Positions 1 through 5,612 of a stretch of DNA of 5,650 nt are shown piece after piece. The stretch is from NCBI GenBank assembly GCA_017390825.1, contig JAFPAK010000296.1:1-5650 (forward strand), read 5' to 3'. The stretch is from Clostridia bacterium (GTDB lineage: Bacteria > Bacillota_A > Clostridia > Oscillospirales > Acutalibacteraceae). The translations under genes and the position numbers were made by a program. Every line of letters starts with the position of its first letter. The stretch's first letter is position 1. The notes beneath the pieces were generated by a model. The model was not told where the DNA came from. It ran no database searches and saw only the letters and a list, made by a program, of their open reading frames with translations.

Positions 1-1361
1 GTAATTGCGAGAAACTTATAGAGAGTCCTTTCAGAAAGCCCTTCAATATTCATAGCAGGCTTACTTACAAAATGAGTAAACTGCTTTATCTTTCTGCCGG
101 GGCAGCGGGAATTATCACAGTATAGCACCTTAATTGTACGGTCTTTATTGTCAGTTTTATTTATAACTGTTTTGCCGTTGCAGATAGGACAGTATTCCGG
201 ATAATCAAGATGGTATTCTCCCTCATGTGCGGTAAGGTTCTTTTCAACATGAGGAATTATCATATTGCGCTTTGAAACAAGAATATTATCGCCAAGATAT
301 AGCTTTAGATCTTCAATAAAGGTCATGTTATGCAGACTTGCCCTCTCAACAGTGGTATTGTCGATATCAACGGGAGTGAATTCCGCTATCGGTGTAAGCT
401 GGCCTGTTCTTGAAATATTCCAGACTATTGATTGAAGCGTGGTTTCAAAATGCGGATCGCCAAATTTATAAGCAATTCCGTCTTTAAAATGATGTGATGT
501 CTTACCAAGTGATTTTCCGAAAGCAATATCATCATAATAAAAAACAACACCGTCAATTGGTATTCCCTTGTTTGCTGCGAGATACTTTAAATCAATGAGC
601 TTTTCCGATATACTTTCAAGAGTATCATTGCAATCAGCAACACGGTGAGGGTTGCGTACAAAGCCGAACTCAACTAATTTTTCCAAGCGATCGGATTTTG
701 TTTTTATTTCCTCCATACCCTCCAAAACGCCGAACGGCATATAGGAAACGCCGCGACCGGCACATATCCTCGCATCAAGCTGACGCACAGAACCCGCAGC
801 AAGATTTCGTGGAGTTGAAAACTTATCCTCATCATTATCTATCTGTTCATTAATACGATTAAATGTATCGATATCTATAAACGCTTCACCGCTGACAACT
901 AATCTATCCTTATAGTTTATTTTTTGCGGTACGTTTTTGAAATACCGAGCATTATGAGTAATATCCTCACCTATTTCACCGTCCCCACGGGTAGCTGCTT
1001 CGATGAGCCCACCATTTTCATATGTGAGCTTTACGGTAAGTCCGTCTATCTTAAGGCTTAGATAACCGGCATTGGTATGAGCAAATTTTAATATCTCTCG
1101 ATCACTCTTTGTCTTATCAAGGCTGAGCAGCGGAATATCGTGGCGTACTTTTTTAAGTTCACCCATAACTTCGTATCCGGCGCGCTGTGTAGGCGAGTTC
1201 GGATAAACGATCCCAGTCTGCTCTTCAAGGCTTTTCAGCTCGTCAAACAAAGTGTCATATTCAGCATCAGATAAACTGGGTGCACTGCCGTTATAGTATT
1301 CATCACTGCACTTATTCAGAAATTCAACAAGATACTCAATGCGATCTTTTTTATTACTCAT
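1..1361 (-). CDS. ligA: NAD-dependent DNA ligase, divergent LigA type (C-terminus beyond window)
   Basis: Seals nicks in DNA using NAD+, in replication and repair. The frame is open for 453 codons from the ATG at 1361 to the left edge, so the end is missing (E. coli LigA is 671 aa). Domains in order: Ia (1-60) with Y22, D32, Y35, D36; the nucleotidyltransferase core with KIDG at 104-107 (K104 is the predicted AMP-accepting lysine), TRGDG at 124-128, SGE at 157-159, a PRNLAAGSVRQLD block, DGVV at 270-273 and AYKF at 297-300; an OB fold; and a four-cysteine zinc finger (C391, C394, C415, C420). HhH and BRCT regions would lie outside. It differs from canonical LigA: Tyr replaces the essential His23, SGE replaces RGE, and SKRNMIIP (363-370) replaces the usual RRAGDVIP-like segment. 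GGTGAT lies 6 nt before the ATG. Family is certain; whether it is the cell's main ligase or a second copy cannot be told here. Confidence 0.93.
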   Translation of the reverse strand, partial: MSNKKDRIEYLVEFLNKCSDEYYNGSAPSLSDAEYDTLFDELKSLEEQTGIVYPNSPTQRAGYEVMGELKKVRHDIPLLSLDKTKSDREILKFAHTNAGYLSLKIDGLTVKLTYENGGLIEAATRGDGEIGEDITHNARYFKNVPQKINYKDRLVVSGEAFIDIDTFNRINEQIDNDEDKFSTPRNLAAGSVRQLDARICAGRGVSYMPFGVLEGMEEIKTKSDRLEKLVEFGFVRNPHRVADCNDTLESISEKLIDLKYLAANKGIPIDGVVFYYDDIAFGKSLGKTSHHFKDGIAYKFGDPHFETTLQSIVWNISRTGQLTPIAEFTPVDIDNTTVERASLHNMTFIEDLKLYLGDNILVSKRNMIIPHVEKNLTAHEGEYHLDYPEYCPICNGKTVINKTDNKDRTIKVLYCDNSRCPGRKIKQFTHFVSKPAMNIEGLSERTLYKFLAI

Positions 1362-1367
1362 AAATCT

Positions 1368-1373
1368 ATCACC
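1368..1373 (-). promoter_or_regulatory. weak ribosome binding site of the ligase gene
   Basis: GGTGAT lies 6 nt upstream of the ATG at 1361. It is weaker than the GGAGG sites of rpsB, tsf, the BofA-like gene and the CNNM gene. It would lie at the extreme 5' end of the predicted transcript, which suggests modest translation. No other start codon with a better site is close by. Confidence 0.55.
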
Positions 1374-1380
1374 AATAATT

Positions 1381-1408
1381 ATTATACCATAATTATTATT
1401 TAAATCAA
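1381..1408 (-). promoter_or_regulatory. predicted sigma-A promoter of the ligase gene
   Basis: Read on the minus strand, TTGATT (1408-1403) is followed after 16 bp by a perfect TATAAT (1386-1381), preceded by TGG, giving the extended -10 form TGnTATAAT. Transcription should begin near 1374, only about 13 nt before the ATG, so the ribosome binding site GGTGAT (1373-1368) would sit at the very 5' end of the message. The -35 box directly follows the T-rich tail of the tsf terminator. Predicted from sequence only. Confidence 0.75.
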
Positions 1409-1444
1409 GAAAGAAAATACCTGTTGAAAAAAGCAACAGGTATT
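1407..1444 (-). terminator. intrinsic terminator of the rpsB-tsf operon
   Basis: A perfect 11-bp inverted repeat (AATACCTGTTG at 1416-1426, CAACAGGTATT at 1434-1444) encloses a 7-nt loop. On the minus strand the 3' arm ends in TT and continues into a T-rich tail (TTCTTTCTT, 1415-1407). The stem begins 14 nt after the tsf stop codon. The plus-strand side lacks a T tract, so it should act only on minus-strand transcripts. Confidence 0.9.
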
Positions 1445-1458
1445 ACTCATATATTCAA

Positions 1459-2373
1459 TTATTTAACCATGCTTGCAACTTCTGCTGCGAAGTCATCCTC
1501 ACGCTTCTGGATACCTTCACCCTTCTCGTAACGGATATAAGAAACCATCTTAATATCTGCACCGAGCTTCTTAGCAACAGAATCAATGTATTTAGCAACA
1601 GTCATATCGCCGTCTTTAACGAATGCCTGCTCAAGCAAGCAGTTCTCTTTGTAGTACTTACCGATCTTACCGGTAACGATCTTTTCAAGAACCTGCTCAG
1701 GCTTATTAGCCATTTTAGGATCTTCTTTCATCTGTGCGATCATAATCTCTTTTTCTTTTTCAATGACCTCAGCCGGAACTGATGCCTGATCAAGATAAGC
1801 AGGATTGATAGCTGCGATCTGCATTGCAACATCCTTCGCCATTTCGTTGAACTCTGCTGTTGCTGCTGCTTCCTCTGTAGTATCGAAGTTTACAAGAACA
1901 CCTATACGACCGCCACCATGGATGTAGCTTACTACATTACCTTCAACGCGCTCAAAACGACGGATTTTCATATTCTCACGAAGCTTTAGGAATAACTCCT
2001 GAACGATTTCCTCAACCGTCATGCCCTCGTATGTGCACTTCAGAAGCGCATCAACATCAGCCGGCTTCTGCTCCAAAGTAACTTTTGCTATCTTCTGGCA
2101 CATCTCTTTAAACGGATCGCCACCTGCAACGAAGTCGGTTTCAGCGTTTACTTCAAGGATGATACCTGCTTTGCCTTCAACAAGAGCAACTACCTGACCC
2201 TCAGCAGCAATTCTTCCTGCCTTCTTTGCCTGTGAAGCAAGACCCTTTTCACGCAAAAAGTCAACAGCCTTGTCCATATCGCCATCAGTCTCAACAAGAG
2301 CCTTTTTGCAGTCCATCATACCGCAACCGGTCTTCTCACGAAGAGCCTGAACATCTTTAACTGTAAATGCCAT
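1459..2373 (-). CDS. tsf: translation elongation factor Ts
   Basis: EF-Ts is the cytosolic guanine nucleotide exchange factor that releases GDP from EF-Tu so that EF-Tu can bind GTP and aminoacyl-tRNA again. The 304-aa product begins MAFTVKDVQALREKTG, the usual N-terminal UBA-like module, continuing with GMMDCKKAL. The EF-Tu-contacting TDFV motif is at 79-82, and the C-terminal core carries YIHGGGRIGVLV. The length is slightly above that of E. coli (283 aa). An ATG two codons earlier (2379) is only 3 nt from the GGAGG site, while the ATG at 2373 is 9 nt away and gives the family's normal MAFT start, so I prefer 2373. It follows rpsB by about 37 nt and ends in a strong terminator, so the pair forms a two-gene operon. 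No pyrH or frr follows, unlike the order in many Firmicutes. Confidence 0.97.
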   Translation of the reverse strand: MAFTVKDVQALREKTGCGMMDCKKALVETDGDMDKAVDFLREKGLASQAKKAGRIAAEGQVVALVEGKAGIILEVNAETDFVAGGDPFKEMCQKIAKVTLEQKPADVDALLKCTYEGMTVEEIVQELFLKLRENMKIRRFERVEGNVVSYIHGGGRIGVLVNFDTTEEAAATAEFNEMAKDVAMQIAAINPAYLDQASVPAEVIEKEKEIMIAQMKEDPKMANKPEQVLEKIVTGKIGKYYKENCLLEQAFVKDGDMTVAKYIDSVAKKLGADIKMVSYIRYEKGEGIQKREDDFAAEVASMVK

Positions 2374-2382
2374 TTTCATTTT

Positions 2383-2387
2383 CCTCC
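2383..2387 (-). promoter_or_regulatory. ribosome binding site of tsf (decides between two starts)
   Basis: GGAGG is followed by two in-frame ATG codons at 2379 and 2373, with spacings of 3 and 9 nt. The second spacing is close to the usual range, and it yields the conserved MAFT N-terminus. Confidence 0.8.
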
Positions 2388-2410
2388 GTATATATTAAAT
2401 TTATAGTGAA

Positions 2411-3148
2411 TTATTCAGCTGTTTCTTCCTCAGCTTCTGCTGCAGCTTCTTCAACTACTGCGTCTTCACCCTGTTTACCCTCGATAACTGCGCTTGCGAT
2501 AGTATGAGCGATAAGCTTAACTGCACGGATAGCGTCATCGTTACCGGGAATTACATAATCGATCTCATCAGGATCACAGTTTGTATCAACGATAGCAACG
2601 ATCGGAATACCAAGCTTCTTTGCTTCCTGAACTGCGATCTTTTCTTTTCTCGGGTCTACGATGAAGAGTGCGCCCGGGAGTTTGTTCATATTCTGGATAC
2701 CGCCAAGGAACTTTTCAAGACGGTCAATCTCACCGCGAAGCTTGATAACTTCTTTCTTGGGGAGAAGCTCAAATGTACCATCTTCCTCCATCTTGCGGAG
2801 CTGTGTAAGACGGTTAATTCTGCCGCGGATAGTACGGAAGTTTGTCATCATACCGCCGAGCCATCTTGCGTTAACAAAAGGCATACCGCAGAATTCTGCT
2901 TCTTCCTTGATAGAATCCATGGCCTGTTTCTTTGTACCTACGAAAAGGATCTCCTTACCGTCTGCTGAAAGGTCACGAACGAGATTGTAAGCTTCCTCAA
3001 GCTTCTTTACAGTTTTCTGAAGATCGATAATGTAGATACCGTTTCTTTCTGTAAAGATGTAGGGAGCCATTTTGGGGTTCCAGCGTCTTGTCTGATGTCC
3101 GAAATGAACACCTGCTTCAAGAAGCTGCTTCATTGAGATTACTGACAT
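2411..3148 (-). CDS. rpsB: 30S ribosomal protein S2
   Basis: S2 is an essential late-assembling protein of the small ribosomal subunit, on the solvent side between head and body, and helps hold S1 or its equivalents in some bacteria. The 245-aa product starts [25 protein letters not shown], the family signature near the N-terminus. It continues with [41 protein letters not shown], the coiled-coil hairpin rich in Lys/Glu around 125-160, [13 protein letters not shown], and [24 protein letters not shown]. It ends in an acidic Ala/Glu tail of about 20 residues. E. coli S2 is 241 aa. The frame stays open upstream to an ATG at 3211, but GGAGG lies 8 nt before the ATG at 3148, and homology begins there. 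It is the first gene of the rpsB-tsf operon, with its own promoter and a structured leader. Confidence 0.98.
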   Translation of the reverse strand: MSVISMKQLLEAGVHFGHQTRRWNPKMAPYIFTERNGIYIIDLQKTVKKLEEAYNLVRDLSADGKEILFVGTKKQAMDSIKEEAEFCGMPFVNARWLGGMMTNFRTIRGRINRLTQLRKMEEDGTFELLPKKEVIKLRGEIDRLEKFLGGIQNMNKLPGALFIVDPRKEKIAVQEAKKLGIPIVAIVDTNCDPDEIDYVIPGNDDAIRAVKLIAHTIASAVIEGKQGEDAVVEEAAAEAEEETAE

Positions 3149-3267
3149 TGTTTTTTCCTCCAATATTTGTTTTACCGCCGCCTGATTCAACTTGCATTGC
3201 CCACAAAGCAATTAAAGATTTTTGCTTTATGACATGGCAAAAGCAATCCTCAAGCGTGAGTATTGCC
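3149..3267 (-). promoter_or_regulatory. structured 5' leader of rpsB, candidate S2 autoregulatory region
   Basis: About 118 nt lie between the predicted transcription start (near 3266) and the rpsB ATG. Read on the minus strand, the 5' end can form a hairpin with arms GCAAT (3247-3243 pairing with 3266-3262) and CTCA/TGAG around a 4-nt loop. Next comes a long hairpin: arm CATAAAGCAA (3231-3222) pairs with TTGCTTTGTG (3211-3202) over a 10-nt loop, with one G-U pair. It is extended by TTGCC (3240-3236) pairing with GGCAA (3201-3197) across a 4-nt bulge. The same TTGCC can pair with the 5'-terminal GGCAA, so two folds compete. GGAGG (3161-3157) follows about 35 nt after the stem. Leaders bound by S2 are known for rpsB in gammaproteobacteria; a similar role here is inference. 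Confidence 0.5.
3157..3161 (-). promoter_or_regulatory. ribosome binding site of rpsB
   Basis: GGAGG lies 8 nt upstream of the ATG at 3148. It excludes the longer in-frame reading that would start at 3211, whose extra residues have no S2 homology and would span the leader. Confidence 0.9.
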
Positions 3268-3272
3268 ATAAC

Positions 3273-3301
3273 AGTATATCACAACGCATTATAAAATGCA
3301 A
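3273..3301 (-). promoter_or_regulatory. predicted sigma-A promoter of rpsB-tsf
   Basis: On the minus strand TTGCAT (3301-3296) and TATACT (3278-3273) are separated by exactly 17 bp. TGA before the -10 box makes an extended -10 element (TGnTATACT). The start site should fall at one of the G residues at 3267-3266, so that the message would begin with the GGCAA arm of the leader hairpin. It lies about 20 bp downstream of the preceding terminator's T tract, in keeping with an independent operon. Confidence 0.75.
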
Positions 3302-3322
3302 GTGTTTTTTTCTCTAAAACGC

Positions 3323-3357
3323 AAAAATTCACAGTATACGAAAAAGTATACTGTGAA
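3323..3357 (-). terminator. intrinsic terminator after the HD-like gene
   Basis: A perfect 12-bp inverted repeat (TTCACAGTATAC at 3328-3339, GTATACTGTGAA at 3346-3357) with a 6-nt loop is followed on the minus strand by five T (3327-3323), then GCG and TTTT. It begins 7 nt after the stop codon of the HD-like gene. It should insulate the rpsB operon from upstream transcription. The plus strand has no T tract on its exit side. Confidence 0.9.
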
Positions 3358-3364
3358 AATTCAA

Positions 3365-3907
3365 TTACAGATCAAATCCTCCGCCGAAAACATTCTCTAC
3401 CTTCTCTGCGAATTCTTTGTATACAGCAGTATCATTCATTGATGAAAGTTCATCAACAAGGCTTGAATAATACCAAGAGTGCTTGAACTTATCCGTTTCG
3501 ATAAGCTTGCCCCAAAGAGCATCCCCTATTCTTTCATACTCACTGTTAAGATTACTTATTGATGTAAGAGCATCGCAAATAATAACGACTTTTTCATCAT
3601 AACTTGCATTTTTAACAAACGAAAGTACTCTCTGCTTATTTTCCTGCCATGTTGCACACGGATCATTTATGCTACAAGCGGTAACGAGTTCTGTGACTTT
3701 ATCGCCGAAAAGAGTTGTCAACTGAGAAGAAGAAGCATCAGCATTAACCAGCATAGCGGCAACAATCACATCCTCATCAGCCGTAAGTCTGCTTGCAGCA
3801 GCGGCTGCTTCAACTGCATAAAGAGCGCAGGCTGCACCGGTACATTTAGTGATTTTGTTTTGGTAAGCATTTACAACAAATGCAATAGCACTTTCGATTT
3901 TTGACAT
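3365..3907 (-). CDS. HD-domain (RelA/SpoT hydrolase/MESH1-like) protein with degenerate active site
   Basis: The 180-aa product resembles small clostridial HD-domain phosphohydrolases related to the ppGpp hydrolase domain of RelA/SpoT and to MESH1. What matches is the scaffold: AIAFVVNAYQNK at 7-18 (family AxxFAxxAHxGQ), DEDVIVAAML at 44-53, LFGDKVTELV at 66-75, WQENKQRVLSFVKNAS at 87-102, IICDALTSISNL at 109-120, and a C-terminal ALWGKL...WYYSSLVDEL segment. What is missing is most of the metal site: Tyr15 for the first His, Tyr30 or a neighbour for the His of the HP motif, and VN (54-55) for the HD pair. Only Asp112 of the later D position remains. I infer a non-catalytic relative, perhaps binding a nucleotide or partner; no function is shown. 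The AAGGA-type ribosome binding site (GAAAGGA, 3925-3919) is 11 nt from the ATG, slightly far. It has its own predicted promoter and terminator, so it is probably monocistronic, though readthrough from the BofA-like gene is possible. Confidence 0.8.
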   Translation of the reverse strand: MSKIESAIAFVVNAYQNKITKCTGAACALYAVEAAAAASRLTADEDVIVAAMLVNADASSSQLTTLFGDKVTELVTACSINDPCATWQENKQRVLSFVKNASYDEKVVIICDALTSISNLNSEYERIGDALWGKLIETDKFKHSWYYSSLVDELSSMNDTAVYKEFAEKVENVFGGGFDL

Positions 3908-3942
3908 AGAGTTAAAATTCCTTTCAATTTTGAATATTGACT

Positions 3943-3971
3943 ATTTTATCACACAATAAGCATTTTTGCAA
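3943..3971 (-). promoter_or_regulatory. predicted promoter of the HD-like gene, overlapping the end of the BofA-like gene
   Basis: On the minus strand TTGCAA (3971-3966) lies 17 bp before TAAAAT (3948-3943), with TGA just before it, an extended -10. The -35 box and spacer lie within the last codons of the BofA-like gene, whose TGA stop (3951-3949) also supplies the TGn of the extended -10. Transcription should start near 3936. This would uncouple the HD-like gene from its upstream neighbours. Confidence 0.65.
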
Positions 3972-4212
3972 GAGTTAAACATAAAACCCCGGGTAAACCT
4001 CCAACCAGCGACACGGAAATGGTATAAGGAGTTACCGATAAGGTGAAGCCGGTGAAAATACCGCTGATATTGAGCGCCGCAAAAGAGCATATTCCAACAG
4101 CGCCGGAGGTAAAAGCAGTTTTTATAAATGCTTTTGTTTTAACGGCGTACACTATCAATATTAAAAATGACAGCACAGCCGCAGAGATAAAGCAATAGTC
4201 AGCAATAATCAT
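3949..4212 (-). CDS. BofA-family (pro-sigma-K processing inhibitor-like) small membrane protein
   Basis: The product has 87 aa, the same length as B. subtilis BofA as I recall it. That protein sits in the outer forespore membrane and, with SpoIVFA, restrains the SpoIVFB protease that activates sigma-K late in sporulation. Seen here: very hydrophobic segments at about 7-24, 35-56 and 66-86; LNISGIFTGF at 47-56; TPYTISVSLVGGLPGV at 61-76, matching the family's C-terminal G(L/I)PGV block. Asn48 and Thr64, important for inhibition in B. subtilis BofA, are kept at the same numbers, while position 61 is Thr instead of Asn. GGGAGG lies 6 nt before the ATG. It follows the CNNM gene by 55 nt on the same strand, and no SpoIVFA or SpoIVFB gene is nearby. 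Family membership is likely; a role in sporulation is inference, since many Clostridia carry BofA-like genes without a clear SpoIVFB partner. Confidence 0.8.
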   Translation of the reverse strand: MIIADYCFISAAVLSFLILIVYAVKTKAFIKTAFTSGAVGICSFAALNISGIFTGFTLSVTPYTISVSLVGGLPGVLCLTLAKMLIV

Positions 4213-4223
4213 ATTATTCCTCC

Positions 4224-4251
4224 CTTTAGTTTACAATATGAGCAACTAAAG
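4224..4251 (-). promoter_or_regulatory. hairpin abutting the ribosome binding site of the BofA-like gene
   Basis: A perfect 8-bp inverted repeat, CTTTAGTT (4251-4244 on the minus strand) and AACTAAAG (4231-4224), encloses a 12-nt loop. The last base of the 3' arm is the first G of the GGGAGG ribosome binding site (4224-4219). There is no T tract after it, so it does not look like a terminator of the CNNM gene. It may protect or tune translation initiation, or mark an RNA processing site. An 8-bp A/T-rich stem could also be chance. Confidence 0.4.
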
Positions 4252-4267
4252 ACTGATTATTACAAAA

Positions 4268-5599
4268 TTATTCTTCATCTTCCGCATTTTGTTCAAATTT
4301 GATGACCAACGCTTTTTCAAGACGGTGATCCTTAATTTCAAGTGTTTTTATCTTAAGCCCGTCTGCTTCGACTTCAAAAACCTCTCCGTCAGCCGGGATA
4401 ACACCGAACTCACCGAACACATAGCCTCCAAAAGTGTCAAAATCATCAAGCGGAAGCTCAACATCGAGTGCTTCAGCAACTTCTTCAAGCGCAGCAGATC
4501 CGCTGATAACCCACTCATTATCAGCTTTTTGTTCGATATCAGGTGTCTTTTCAGGAAGAGATATGTCATCGTCAAGATCACCGACAAGCTGCTCAAGCAG
4601 ATCGTTCATAGTAACTAAACCGGTAACACCACCGTATTCATCAAGCACAACCGCAAAATGATTGCGTGTTTGCTTCATTTTTCTGAAAAGCACATCGGCT
4701 TTGATTGATTCCGGCACGAACTCAGCAGGACGAACCGCATTTTCCAAAATTGATTTCTTTGTGCGATCCTTTAATCTGAAATAATCCTTAACATCAAGTA
4801 CACCGGTAATATTATCTACTGTTTCATCACATATAGGATAAAGTGAATGACGACTGCCGTGTATTTCCTGCTCCCAATCCTCTACATCGTCTTCCATCCA
4901 GAGAACCGACATATCTGTACGGTGTGTGGCAAATTCATCAACTTCGATATCGTCAAACTCAAATATATTCTGAATGAACTCTTTTTCTGATTCATCAATA
5001 ACGCCTTTTTCACTTCCGACATCTACCATCATACGTATTTCTTCTTCACTTACCTGCTCGTCCTCAGCGTTAGGATCGATACGAAGAATGCGCAAGATAA
5101 GATTTGTGGATGCAGTAAGGAACCATACAATAGGTGCAAAAACTTTTGAGATTGCACTTATAAACATAGACATACCGAGTGCAACCTTTTCACAGTTTTT
5201 CATTGCAAGACGCTTTGGAACTAGCTCGCCGAATACCAGGGTTAAATATGAAAGCACTAGTGTGATAACGATAACTGAAACCGAATCAAGCACTGTTCGT
5301 GATACCGGTAAATCAAAGCTCATTATCCAGTCAACAAGCACCTCTGAAAAGTTATCGGCTGCAAACGCACTACCCAAAAATCCGGACAATGTTATGCCTA
5401 CTTGAATAGTCGCAAGAAACTTTGCAGGGCGTGAAGTAAGATTCTCTAATCGCCTTGCTCTTTTATCGCCGTTAGCAGCCATTTGTGAAAGCTTATTGTC
5501 ATTCATTGAAATTACTGCAATCTCAGCGCAAGCGAAAACCGCATTAAACAGAATAAGCACAAGCTGTAAGATAAGCTGCAGTATTAGTGTACTGTCCAA
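4268..5599 (-). CDS. CNNM/CorC (hemolysin C-like) family membrane protein, likely divalent cation transport
   Basis: The 443-aa product is a complete three-part member of the CorB/CNNM family, bacterial homologues of Mg2+ transporters; relatives in Firmicutes (for example MpfA) are linked to Mg2+ efflux. The N-terminal DUF21 membrane domain (1-175) has hydrophobic helices at about 3-30, 60-82, 104-126 and 142-170, with the conserved AEIA at 25-28, SAFAAD at 77-82 and GELVPKRLA at 124-132. Next, an acidic linker leads to two CBS repeats (about 225-280 and 290-345; HFAVVLDEYGGVTGLVTMNDLLEQLVGD at 314-341, normally an ATP-binding module). Last is the CorC_HlyC domain (about 362-436; DTFGGYVFGEFGVIP at 388-402). 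The start is TTG: GGAGG lies 8 nt upstream, an in-frame TGA lies two codons before it, and the first internal ATG is 32 codons in, past the first membrane helix. Substrate is inferred from the family. Confidence 0.94.
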   Translation of the reverse strand: MDSTLILQLILQLVLILFNAVFACAEIAVISMNDNKLSQMAANGDKRARRLENLTSRPAKFLATIQVGITLSGFLGSAFAADNFSEVLVDWIMSFDLPVSRTVLDSVSVIVITLVLSYLTLVFGELVPKRLAMKNCEKVALGMSMFISAISKVFAPIVWFLTASTNLILRILRIDPNAEDEQVSEEEIRMMVDVGSEKGVIDESEKEFIQNIFEFDDIEVDEFATHRTDMSVLWMEDDVEDWEQEIHGSRHSLYPICDETVDNITGVLDVKDYFRLKDRTKKSILENAVRPAEFVPESIKADVLFRKMKQTRNHFAVVLDEYGGVTGLVTMNDLLEQLVGDLDDDISLPEKTPDIEQKADNEWVISGSAALEEVAEALDVELPLDDFDTFGGYVFGEFGVIPADGEVFEVEADGLKIKTLEIKDHRLEKALVIKFEQNAEDEE

Positions 5600-5607
5600 A
5601 AGTCAGT

Positions 5608-5612
5608 CCTCC
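5608..5612 (-). promoter_or_regulatory. ribosome binding site fixing the TTG start of the CNNM gene
   Basis: GGAGG is 8 nt from the TTG at 5599-5597. The codon order downstream of it is TGA (in-frame stop), CTT, TTG, so no longer reading is possible. The 38 bases beyond it, up to the right edge, show no convincing promoter or gene. Confidence 0.85.

Noticed and set aside
2504..2990. Plus-strand open frames of 154 and 109 codons opposite rpsB
   Set aside because: They lie entirely antisense to the well-conserved rpsB gene, lack a good ribosome binding site and have no recognisable domain; they are shadows of its codon bias.
3149..3211. N-terminal extension of S2 from an upstream ATG at 3211
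   Set aside because: S2 homology and the GGAGG site both support the ATG at 3148; the extension falls within the structured leader.
3088..3294. Plus-strand open frame of 68 codons across the rpsB start and leader
   Set aside because: It runs antisense through the rpsB ribosome binding site, leader and promoter, and has no homology or initiation signal I can see.
4213..4267. Promoter or terminator between the CNNM and BofA-like genes
   Set aside because: The hairpin has no T tract and no -35/-10 pair with good spacing is visible; cotranscription is as likely.
4289..5405. Plus-strand frames of 109, 75 and 143 codons and a minus-strand frame of 82 codons inside the CNNM gene
   Set aside because: All overlap the conserved CBS and membrane domains in other frames. 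The Ser-rich or Lys/Phe-rich translations are typical of antisense or out-of-frame reading.
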